From Bradyrhizobium sp. AUGA SZCCT0176 (GTDB taxonomy: Bacteria > Pseudomonadota > Alphaproteobacteria > Rhizobiales > Xanthobacteraceae), in the NCBI RefSeq assembly GCF_018130145.1, contig NZ_JAFCMB010000005.1, positions 124,001-188,000 on the forward strand: a DNA stretch of 64,000 bases, written 5' to 3'. Both the position numbers and the translations under genes were made by a program. Positions within the stretch are counted from its first letter, which is position 1, and the number at the start of each line of letters is the position of its first letter. Below, piece by piece: positions 41,940 to 49,819 of the stretch. The notes beneath the pieces are model-generated. The model was not told the origin of the DNA. It worked only from the letters and a program-made list of their open reading frames with translations, and ran no database searches.

Positions 41940-42488
41940 ATGGCGGACGATTGGCGGATGGCACGGAAGAAATCGCAGACGGAATCCAGCACGGAAACGG
42001 CCGAGACGGTGCGGCGCGCGCCGATGCGCGACTTTTCGCGTTCGCTGCCGATGTCGCTGCTGCGCGCTCGCGAAGCCGTGATGCGGCAGTTCCGGCCCTC
42101 CTTGCGCAATCACGGCCTGACCGAACAGCAATGGCGGATCCTGCGCGCGCTCACGACCGTGGATGCCATTGAAGTAACCGAGCTGGCGCGTGTCGCGTTT
42201 CTGCTGGGACCAAGCCTGTCGCGCATCCTGCGCGACCTCGAAGCGCGCCAGTTGATCGAGCGCCGTACGGCCAAGGCCGATCTGCGCCGCGCCGTGGTGT
42301 CGATATCAGCCAAGGGATTGAAACTGATCGAGGCGGTGGCACCGACCTCGGAAGCGATCTACGCCGAAATCACCAGCCGATATGGTGCCCGCAAACTTGC
42401 CGAATTGCAGGACATGCTGGGCGTGCTGGAACGCAGCCTCGTGGCCATGGAAGTGGCAGGCGAGGAAAGCGGCGAGATCGAGGAGTGA
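41940..42488 (+). CDS. hpaR: MarR-family regulator of homoprotocatechuate degradation
   Basis: A winged-helix repressor of 182 aa. After a charged N-terminus come RDFSRSLPMSLLRAREAVMR and the DNA-binding part LTEQQWRILRALTTVDAIEV through FLLGPSLSRILRDLEARQLI, then the wing ERRTAKADLRRAVVSIS. Two starts are possible (41940, 41958); no clear ribosome site decides. Position and sequence match HpaR, which represses the divergent catabolic operon until 4-hydroxyphenylacetate or homoprotocatechuate is present. Confidence 0.9.
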   Translation: MADDWRMARKKSQTESSTETAETVRRAPMRDFSRSLPMSLLRAREAVMRQFRPSLRNHGLTEQQWRILRALTTVDAIEVTELARVAFLLGPSLSRILRDLEARQLIERRTAKADLRRAVVSISAKGLKLIEAVAPTSEAIYAEITSRYGARKLAELQDMLGVLERSLVAMEVAGEESGEIEE

Positions 42489-42535
42489 GCACAAATTTGC
42501 ATGATGCTACCGGCGCCACGCATAGCGGCCAGGCA

Positions 42536-42551
42536 AATGATTGCAATCATT
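42536..42551. promoter_or_regulatory. Perfect 16-bp palindrome upstream of the dehydrogenase/aldolase/dehydratase module
   Basis: AATGATTGCAATCATT is its own reverse complement. It lies 166 bases before the next start codon, in a 213-base gap with no gene. It differs from the hpaR operator, so a different regulator is probable; no matching regulator gene is in the window. Confidence 0.6.
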
Positions 42552-42701
42552 GCCCGAGCGCGACTGAGGCCATAGACACGCACGCCATTTTTCGCTCAAA
42601 GTGCAGCCAAGCTGGTCGTGAAAACCGGTGCGGGAGCTAGCGGTTTCGTCGCGGGATGATGCGGCTGGACCGAAAGACGAAGAACAGGCTGAACTCCAGA
42701 C

Positions 42702-43799
42702 ATGGTCACGATCCAAGTCAGCAATTTGATCGATTTCGTTGCCGAGGTCTTTTCCCGTTCGGAATCCTCCGCCGAAGAAGCAAGGCGCATCGCGACCTAC
42801 CTGACAACAGCCAATCTCACCGGCCATGACAGCCACGGCGTGATCCGGGTGCCGCTCTATGTCAGCTGGAAGAAAACGGGAAGGGTGGTTCCCGATCAGA
42901 CCGTCGAAATCGTGGTCGATACGCCTTCGCTTGCGGTCGTCGATGGCAAGTTCGGGTACGGACAGACCGTGACGCCGCAAGCGGTGCGGATCGGCATCGA
43001 GAAATGCAAGAAGGCGGGGCTGGCCGCGATCGCGCTGCGCAACGCCGGCCATATCGGCCGCGTCGGCGACTGGGCGGAAATGGCCGCGGCCGAAGGCCTG
43101 GTGTCGGTGCATTTCGTCAACGCCGCCGGCTCGCTGCTGGTTGCGCCCTATGGCGGCGTCGAGAAGCGGCTGTCGACCGCGCCCTATTGCGTCGGCATTC
43201 CGCGAATGGGCCAGGATCCGATCGTGCTCGATTTTGCGACCTCGGTCGTCGCCGAAGGCAAGGTGCTGGTCGCGAGCCGCGGCGGCAAGAAATTGCCTGA
43301 GGGTGCGTTGGTTGATGCCGACGGCACACTGAATGAAGACCCGGCAGTGCTCTATGGGCCGCACAGCGCGGAAGGCCCGCGCGATCACACCAAGGGTACC
43401 GGCGCGATCCGCGCGTTCGGCGAGCACAAGGGCTCAGGGCTCGCCTTCATCTGCGAACTGCTCGGCGGCGCATTGACCGGCACTGGTGCTACTTCGGCGG
43501 ACCGGCAATTCGCCAACGGCATGCTCGCGATCTATGTTGATCCCAAAGTGATCGACACCAGCAATTTCTTCGACGGCGAAATCTCGCGCTATGTCGACTT
43601 CATCCGGGACACCAAGCCGATCTCAGGCGTTGACGCCGTGCTGATCCCCGGCGATCCCGAGAAGAAAATGCGTGCCGACCGCACCAACAACGGTGTGCCG
43701 CTGCCTGATGACACCTGGGCAGCGATCGTCAATACCGCCCGCGAGGTCGGTGTCAGCGAGGTCAGTATCCAGCGGGCCGTGAGCCAGGCTGTTCAGTGA
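42702..43799 (+). CDS. Ldh-family (malate/L-lactate dehydrogenase type 2) oxidoreductase
   Basis: A 365-aa NAD(P)-dependent 2-hydroxy acid dehydrogenase of the MDH2/LDH2 family. Typical segments: NLTGHDSHGVIRVPLYVSW (His of the active site), ALRNAGHIGRVGDWAEMAA, PIVLDFATSVVAEGKVLVA and AFGEHKGSGLAFICELLGGA. The end, PLPDDTWAAIVNTAREVGV, is also normal. It is the first gene of a three-gene module with an aldolase and a sugar-acid dehydratase, suggesting reduction or oxidation of a hydroxy acid from that route. The exact substrate is unknown. Confidence 0.9.
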   Translation: MVTIQVSNLIDFVAEVFSRSESSAEEARRIATYLTTANLTGHDSHGVIRVPLYVSWKKTGRVVPDQTVEIVVDTPSLAVVDGKFGYGQTVTPQAVRIGIEKCKKAGLAAIALRNAGHIGRVGDWAEMAAAEGLVSVHFVNAAGSLLVAPYGGVEKRLSTAPYCVGIPRMGQDPIVLDFATSVVAEGKVLVASRGGKKLPEGALVDADGTLNEDPAVLYGPHSAEGPRDHTKGTGAIRAFGEHKGSGLAFICELLGGALTGTGATSADRQFANGMLAIYVDPKVIDTSNFFDGEISRYVDFIRDTKPISGVDAVLIPGDPEKKMRADRTNNGVPLPDDTWAAIVNTAREVGVSEVSIQRAVSQAVQ

Positions 43800-43839
43800 A
43801 ATCCACCGATTGCAACGATCACAAAAGGAAACGCGATCA

Positions 43840-44619
43840 ATGACTACAAACAACGTCAAGAAAGTCTGGGCTTCGGGCAAGGCCGTCGTCAACGCCTGGC
43901 TGGCCATCCCGTCAGGGTTTTCGGCCGAAGTGATCGCGCAATGCGGCTTCGACAGCGTCACCGTGGATATGCAGCACGGTGTGCAGGACTATCAGTCGAT
44001 GGTGCAGTGTTTCCAGGCGATGAACGGTCACCCGGTGACGCCGATGGTCCGCGTTCCCTGGAACGAGCCCGGCATCATCGGCAAGGTGCTCGACGGCGGC
44101 GCCTATGGCGTGATCTGCCCGATGATCAACACGCCGGAGGAAGCGAAGAACCTGGTTCAGTACGCGAAATATCCGCCGAAGGGCACGCGTTCGAACGGCC
44201 CTATCCGCTCCGGCATGTACGGTTCCGCCGGCACCTATCAGCAGACCGCAAATGACGAGATCGTGCTGCTGCCGATGATGGAGACCAAGACCGCGGTCGA
44301 GAACATGGAAGCAATCCTCGACGTCGAGGGCATCAACGGCGTCTATATCGGCCCCTCCGATCTCGGCTTCTCCTATGGCCTGGTGCCGAAGCTCGACCGC
44401 GAGGAGCCGGAAATCCTCAAGATCTACGAGAAGATCATCAAGGAATGCGGCAAGCGCGGTCTGCACGCTGGCATCCACTGCTCGGGCGCCGAAGGCGCCG
44501 TCCGCGCGATCAACATGGGCTTCAAGCTGGTGACGCTGTCGAACGAGAGCGGCCTGATGATGACCTACGCCAAGATGCAGGTGAACCAGACCCGCAAGGA
44601 CTCAGCCGGCAAGGCGTAA
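43840..44619 (+). CDS. HpaI/HpcH-family class II aldolase
   Basis: A metal-dependent pyruvate aldolase of 259 aa. The ATG at 43840 follows AAAAGGAAAC. Segments SVTVDMQHGVQDYQSM, RVPWNEPGIIGKVLDGGAYG, PMMETKTAVENMEAILDVEG and GVYIGPSDLGFSYG are characteristic and hold the metal ligands (Glu, Asp). It could be the missing HpaI of the pathway (cleaving 2,4-dihydroxyhept-2-ene-1,7-dioate), or a GarL-like enzyme for 5-keto-4-deoxyglucarate, given the dehydratase downstream. Context supports both and I cannot decide. Confidence 0.9.
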   Translation: MTTNNVKKVWASGKAVVNAWLAIPSGFSAEVIAQCGFDSVTVDMQHGVQDYQSMVQCFQAMNGHPVTPMVRVPWNEPGIIGKVLDGGAYGVICPMINTPEEAKNLVQYAKYPPKGTRSNGPIRSGMYGSAGTYQQTANDEIVLLPMMETKTAVENMEAILDVEGINGVYIGPSDLGFSYGLVPKLDREEPEILKIYEKIIKECGKRGLHAGIHCSGAEGAVRAINMGFKLVTLSNESGLMMTYAKMQVNQTRKDSAGKA

Positions 44620-44701
44620 GCTCCGGTCTTCCGGACGCAGTGCAGCGCCGCTTTAGCGGTGCATCGCAGAGCCGGGACCGATTTGTTGTGGTAAGACATG
44701 G

Positions 44702-44726
44702 GCCCCGGATCACCAGCATCCGGGGC
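44702..44726 (+). terminator. Hairpin between aldolase and dehydratase genes (weak terminator or processing site)
   Basis: GCCCCGGAT (44702-44710) and ATCCGGGGC (44718-44726) form a perfect 9-bp stem with a seven-base loop. It is followed by TCGATCGTTTT, so the T-run is short and offset. It may attenuate read-through within the module. Confidence 0.45.
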
Positions 44727-44758
44727 TCGATCGTTTTGAGATAGCCAGGAGACCTGTC

Positions 44759-46282
44759 ATGGCCCCAGCCCCAGTGATCCGCTTGCACCCCGATGATGGC
44801 GTGCTGATTGCACGCTCCAGCCTGCCGGCGGGCATGGTGGTGGCCGACGGCGTCACCACGGTCGAGCGGATTCCCGCCGGCCACAAGGTGGCGATCAAGC
44901 CGATCGCGGCCGGCGAGCCGGTGCGGCGCTACGGCCAGATTATCGGCTTTGCGACGATTCCCATCGCGCCGGGCCAGCACGTCCACACCCAGAATTGCGG
45001 CATGGGCGATTTCGCCAAGGATTATGCGTTCGGCGTCGACGTTACCCCGACGCCGAATTTCGATCTGCCCGCGACCTTCGACGGCATTCGCCGTTCCGAC
45101 GGGCGGGTCGCGACCCGCAACTACATCGGCATCCTCACCTCGGTGAATTGCAGCGCGCATGTCGCGGGCATGGTCGCCGACATCTTCAAGAAAAATCCGT
45201 TCACCGGCGACAATCCGCTCGCGGATTTCCCCAATGTCGACGGCGTGGTGGCGCTGACCCACAAGACCGGCTGCGGCATGACGCAGGACGAGCCGCTGGC
45301 GCTGCTGCGGCGGACGCTCGGCGGTTACGCGCGGCATGCGAATTTTTCGGCGGTCGTGGTGCTCGGCCTCGGCTGCGAGGTCAACCAGATCGGCGGGCTG
45401 ATGCAGGAGCAGAAGCTCGCGGGCCGTCTGCGCGCGATGGACATCCAGGAAGTCGGCGGCACCCGCAAGACAGTGGAAGCCGGCGTCGCCTTTGTGCGCG
45501 AGGCGTTGATCGACGCGAATAAGGTGAAGCGCGAGCCGGTACCCGCCAGCGAACTGACCGTGGCCCTGCAATGTGGCGGCTCCGACGGCTATTCAGGCGT
45601 GTCAGCCAATCCGGCGCTGGGCGCTGCGAGCGATCTTCTGGTGCGCCATGGCGGCACCGTGATCCTGTCGGAGACGCCGGAAACCTACGGCGCCGAACAT
45701 CTGTTGACGCGCCGCGCAGTCAGCCGTGAGGTCGGCGAAAAACTCGTCGGCCTGATGCGCTGGTGGGATGAATACACGGCGCGGGAAGGCGCCGAGATGA
45801 ACGCCAATCCGAGCCCCGGCAACAAGGCCGGCGGCCTCACGACGATTCTGGAAAAGTCACTGGGCGCGATGGCCAAGGCCGGCACCACCAATCTGGTCGA
45901 CGTGCTCAACTACGCCGAGCCCGTCACCAAGAAGGGTTTTGTGTTCATGGATACGCCCGGCTACGACCCGGTCGCGGCGACCGGGCAGGTGGCGGGCGGC
46001 GCTAATCTGGTCTGCTTCACCACCGGCCGCGGCAGCGTGTTCGGCTGCAAGCCCGCGCCCTCGATCAAGCTTGCGACCAACACGCCGATGTACACCCGCA
46101 TGGAAGAGGACATGGACGTCAATTGCGGCACCATCCTCGACGGCCAGGAGACCGTGCAGGAATGCGGCCAGCGCATCTTCGAGCTGATGCTGAAAACCGC
46201 ATCGGGCCAGCCGACCAAGAGCGAGAGTTTTGATTTCGGCAGCGCCGAGTTTGCGCCGTGGGTGATTGGGGCGACGATGTAG
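44759..46282 (+). CDS. UxaA/GarD-family sugar-acid dehydratase
   Basis: A 507-aa altronate/galactarate dehydratase family protein. The N-terminal SAF-type region (about 1-100: DDGVLIARSSLPAGMVVADG) precedes the main domain with RVATRNYIGILTSVNCS, VALTHKTGCGMTQDEPLALL, LGLGCEVNQIGGLMQEQ and CGGSDGYSGVSANPALGAA. It ends MEEDMDVNCGTILDG and onward. The conserved Cys residues are likely Fe ligands. Together with the upstream aldolase this fits breakdown of a hexarate or related acid to pyruvate plus a small aldehyde. Confidence 0.9.
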   Translation: MAPAPVIRLHPDDGVLIARSSLPAGMVVADGVTTVERIPAGHKVAIKPIAAGEPVRRYGQIIGFATIPIAPGQHVHTQNCGMGDFAKDYAFGVDVTPTPNFDLPATFDGIRRSDGRVATRNYIGILTSVNCSAHVAGMVADIFKKNPFTGDNPLADFPNVDGVVALTHKTGCGMTQDEPLALLRRTLGGYARHANFSAVVVLGLGCEVNQIGGLMQEQKLAGRLRAMDIQEVGGTRKTVEAGVAFVREALIDANKVKREPVPASELTVALQCGGSDGYSGVSANPALGAASDLLVRHGGTVILSETPETYGAEHLLTRRAVSREVGEKLVGLMRWWDEYTAREGAEMNANPSPGNKAGGLTTILEKSLGAMAKAGTTNLVDVLNYAEPVTKKGFVFMDTPGYDPVAATGQVAGGANLVCFTTGRGSVFGCKPAPSIKLATNTPMYTRMEEDMDVNCGTILDGQETVQECGQRIFELMLKTASGQPTKSESFDFGSAEFAPWVIGATM

Positions 46283-46304
46283 GTTCGGCGTCGCGCTCTC
46301 TCTT

Positions 46305-46423
46305 CCGTCGTCCCGGCGAAGGCCGGGACCCATAGCCACCGGCCTTGGTTTGGCGGAAGACGTCAGCCATCTTGCCTCACTGAAAAATCACGCGGTATGG
46401 GTCCCGGCCTTCGCCGGGACGAC
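46305..46423. repeat. Intergenic palindromic repeat, CGTCGTCCCGG family (copy 4)
   Basis: CCGTCGTCCCGGCGAAGGCC with GGGACCCATA on the left; GTATGGGTCCCGGCCTTCGC ending GGGACGAC on the right. It fills half of the 238-base gap before the transglutaminase gene; no other signal is seen there. Confidence 0.78.
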
Positions 46424-46520
46424 GCGCGGATAGTTCCTAGGCACCCCGTGCCCGTTGTTAGTGCTTGATGTCGGCCGGAACCAGTGTTCTGCTTAAAAAA
46501 GCTGCTGGAGTAGCCCGTCC

Positions 46521-49500
46521 GTGTCGATCTTCGTCGCACTACATCACGTTACGCACTACAAATACGACCGACCGATCGACATCGGGCCTCAAACCGTACG
46601 CCTGCGGCCGGCGCCGCACACGCGCACGCCGATCCTGAGCTATTCGCTCAAGGTCACGCCTTCAAATCATTTCGTGAACTGGCAGCAGGATCCGCAAGGC
46701 AACTGGCTGGCGCGATTCGTTTTCCCGGAGAAGGCGACCGAGCTGAAGATCGAGGTCGATTTCTCGACGCAGATGACCGTGGTCAATCCGTTTGACTTCT
46801 TCGTCGAGCCCTATGCCACCAGTTTGCCGTTTCAATATACCGACGATCTCAAGACCGAGCTGGCGCCATATCTGGCGACATCGGACGAGGGGCCGCTATT
46901 TGCCGCTTATCTGAAGGACATCCCGCGCCAGGCCGACAGCACCGTCAATTTCCTGGTCGACCTCAACGCGCAGCTGCAGAAGAAAATCGGTTACGTCATC
47001 CGCATGGAGCCGGGCATCCAGACGCCGGAGGAGACGCTCGCCACCGGCTCCGGCTCGTGCCGCGACTCCGCCTGGCTCCTGATCCAGATTTTCAGGCACC
47101 TCGGGCTCGCGGCGCGTTTTGTCTCCGGCTACCTCATTCAACTCCGCCCCGACATCGATCCGGTCGAAGGCTCGCGCGAGGTCGAGAGCGATTTCACCGA
47201 CCTGCACGCCTGGGCCGAGGTTTATCTGCCGGGCGCGGGCTGGATCGGCTTCGACGTCACCTCGGGCATGCTGACGGGCGAGGGGCACATTCCCGTCGCC
47301 GCCACGCCGCATTATCGTTCGGCGGCGCCGATCTCGGGCAGCGCCGGCTTTGCCAATGTCGAGTTCGGCTTCGAGATGAGCGTCAAGCGCATCCGCGAGG
47401 CGCCGCGGATCACGCGGCCGTTCTCGGACGAATCCTGGTCGCGTCTCGACAAGCTCGGCGAGGCGGTCGATGCCGATTTGAAGAAAGACGACGTGCGGCT
47501 GACGATGGGCGGCGAGCCGACCTTCGTTTCGGTCGACGATCTGGAATCGCCGGAATGGAATATCGCCGCCGTCGGCCCGACCAAGCGCGCGCTGGCCGAC
47601 GATCTGATCCGCAAGTTGCGGGCGCGCTTTGCATCCGGCGGCCTGCTGCATTACGGGCAGGGCAAATGGTATCCGGGCGAGAGCCTGCCGCGCTGGGCGT
47701 TCGGGCTCTATTGGCGCAAGGATGGCGTGCCGATCTGGAAGAACGCCGAACTGATCGCGAACATCGAAAATCCGCGCAAGGCCGAAATCGCCGACGCCGA
47801 ACATTTTGCCGAAGGCGTCGCACAAAAGCTCGGACTCACAACCGACTACGTGCTGCCCGCCTTCGAAGACACCGCGCATTGGCTGCAGAAGGAAGCGGCG
47901 CTGCCGGCGAATGTCGATCCGACCGACTCCAAATTGGCCGATCCGGAAGAGCGCTCACGGATGGCGCGGGTGTTCGATTCCGGGCTCAACAAGCCCAAGG
48001 GATTTGTGCTGCCCATCCAGCGCTGGAACGAGGCCTTCAAGCACCCGCCCGGGCACTGGCGCAGCGAACGCTGGAAGATCCGGCGCGGCTATCTGTTCCT
48101 GTTTCCAGGCGATTCCCCGCTGGGCCTGCGGCTGCCGATCGCTTCGCTGGAACACATTCCGCCGGAAGAATATCCCTACATCGTCGAGCAGGATCCGATG
48201 GAGCCACGCGACGAACTGGCAGCTTCCGACACGGGGACCAAAGCCAAGGACGCGAAGGCCAAGGAGAAGCCAAAACTCGAGCCCGTGCGCACGGCGATGT
48301 CGATCGAAATCCGCGACGGCGTTTTGTGCGCCTTCATGCCGCCGGTCGAGAAACTGGAAGATTATCTGGAGCTGATCACGGCGGTGGAGGCGACCGCCGA
48401 AGAGCTGCAGCTGCAGGTCCATGTCGAGGGCTACTCGCCGCCTTACGATCCGCGCGTCGAAGTCATCAAGGTGACGCCCGATCCCGGCGTGATCGAAATC
48501 AACATCCAGCCGGCGCAGAACTGGCGCGAGGCGGTCGACATCACCTTCGGCCTTTACGAGGACGCCGCCAAGACGCGCCTCGGCGCCAACCGTTTCCTCG
48601 TCGACGGCCGCCACACCGGCACCGGCGGTGGCAACCACGTCGTGGTCGGCGGCAGCACGCCGCAGGATTCACCGTTCCTGCGCCGGCCCGATCTCTTGAA
48701 GAGTCTCGTGCTGTACTGGCAGCGTCATCCGTCGCTGTCCTATCTGTTCTCGGGCATGTTCATCGGCCCGACCAGCCAGGCGCCGCGCATCGACGAGGCG
48801 CGGCATGACGGCCTCTATGAACTTGAAATCGCGCTGGCCCACGTGCCGCCGCCGGGCATCGAGGCGCCGCTATGGCTGGTCGACCGCCTGTTCCGGCACA
48901 TCCTGGTCGACATAACAGGCAATACCCATCGCGCCGAAATCTGCATCGACAAGCTCTATTCGCCCGACGGGCCGACCGGCCGTCTCGGACTGGTCGAGTT
49001 CCGCGCGCTGGAAATGCCGCCCGATCCGCGCATGTCGCTGGCGCAGCAACTCTTGATCCGGGCGCTGATCGCAAAAATGTGGCGCGAGCCGCAACAGGGC
49101 AATTTCGTGCGCTGGGGCACCACGCTGCATGACCGCTTCATGCTGCCGCATTTTCTCTGGGAAGACTTTTTGGGCGTGCTCGAAGAACTCAAGCACTCCG
49201 GCTACGAATTCTCGCCGGAATGGTATTCGGCGCAGCTCGAGTTTCGCTTTCCGGTGTTCGGCCGGGTCCATCACGGCGGCGTTTCGCTGGAACTGCGGCA
49301 GGCACTGGAGCCGTGGCACGTGCTCGGCGAAGAAGGCTCGGCCGGCGGTACCGTGCGCTATGTCGATTCGTCGGTGGAACGGTTGCAGATCAAGGCGTCG
49401 GGCTTTGTCGAAGGCCGCCACGTCGTCACCTGCAATGGCCGGCGGATGCCGATGACGGCCACCGGCCGCTCCGGCGAAGCGGTCGCCGGCGTCCGTTTCA

Positions 49501-49796
49501 AGGCCTGGCAGCCGGCGTCCGGGCTGCATCCGACCATTCCGGTGCACGCGCCGCTGACATTTGATTTAATTGATACTTGGAATGGCCGCTCCCTCGGCGG
49601 CTGCGTCTACCATGTCGCCCATCCCGGTGGCCGCAGTTATGACACCAAGCCGGTCAATTCCTACGAGGCCGAGGCGCGGCGGCTGGCCCGGTTTCAGGAC
49701 CACGGCCACACCCCGGGCAAGGTCGATCTGCCGCCCGAGGAACGCACAATAGAATTTCCTTTGACGCTCGACTTGAGGACGCCGCTCCGGCACTAA
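46521..49796 (+). CDS. Large transglutaminase-like/DUF2126 protein
   Basis: A 1091-aa cytoplasmic protein starting with GTG. The N-terminal transglutaminase-associated beta domain ([20 protein letters not shown]) is followed by a papain-like core with a complete triad: Cys180 ([12 protein letters not shown]), His229 ([12 protein letters not shown]) and Asp245 ([10 protein letters not shown]). The rest (about 300-1091) is the DUF2126 region ([60 protein letters not shown]). No signal peptide. It forms an operon with a fused ATP-grasp protein and a second transglutaminase. Such neighbourhoods are predicted to make or cut peptide/isopeptide bonds; the real substrate is unknown. Confidence 0.9.
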   Translation: MSIFVALHHVTHYKYDRPIDIGPQTVRLRPAPHTRTPILSYSLKVTPSNHFVNWQQDPQGNWLARFVFPEKATELKIEVDFSTQMTVVNPFDFFVEPYATSLPFQYTDDLKTELAPYLATSDEGPLFAAYLKDIPRQADSTVNFLVDLNAQLQKKIGYVIRMEPGIQTPEETLATGSGSCRDSAWLLIQIFRHLGLAARFVSGYLIQLRPDIDPVEGSREVESDFTDLHAWAEVYLPGAGWIGFDVTSGMLTGEGHIPVAATPHYRSAAPISGSAGFANVEFGFEMSVKRIREAPRITRPFSDESWSRLDKLGEAVDADLKKDDVRLTMGGEPTFVSVDDLESPEWNIAAVGPTKRALADDLIRKLRARFASGGLLHYGQGKWYPGESLPRWAFGLYWRKDGVPIWKNAELIANIENPRKAEIADAEHFAEGVAQKLGLTTDYVLPAFEDTAHWLQKEAALPANVDPTDSKLADPEERSRMARVFDSGLNKPKGFVLPIQRWNEAFKHPPGHWRSERWKIRRGYLFLFPGDSPLGLRLPIASLEHIPPEEYPYIVEQDPMEPRDELAASDTGTKAKDAKAKEKPKLEPVRTAMSIEIRDGVLCAFMPPVEKLEDYLELITAVEATAEELQLQVHVEGYSPPYDPRVEVIKVTPDPGVIEINIQPAQNWREAVDITFGLYEDAAKTRLGANRFLVDGRHTGTGGGNHVVVGGSTPQDSPFLRRPDLLKSLVLYWQRHPSLSYLFSGMFIGPTSQAPRIDEARHDGLYELEIALAHVPPPGIEAPLWLVDRLFRHILVDITGNTHRAEICIDKLYSPDGPTGRLGLVEFRALEMPPDPRMSLAQQLLIRALIAKMWREPQQGNFVRWGTTLHDRFMLPHFLWEDFLGVLEELKHSGYEFSPEWYSAQLEFRFPVFGRVHHGGVSLELRQALEPWHVLGEEGSAGGTVRYVDSSVERLQIKASGFVEGRHVVTCNGRRMPMTATGRSGEAVAGVRFKAWQPASGLHPTIPVHAPLTFDLIDTWNGRSLGGCVYHVAHPGGRSYDTKPVNSYEAEARRLARFQDHGHTPGKVDLPPEERTIEFPLTLDLRTPLRH

Positions 49797-49819
49797 AGGC
49801 GCTGAGATCGGAGAGTCGG

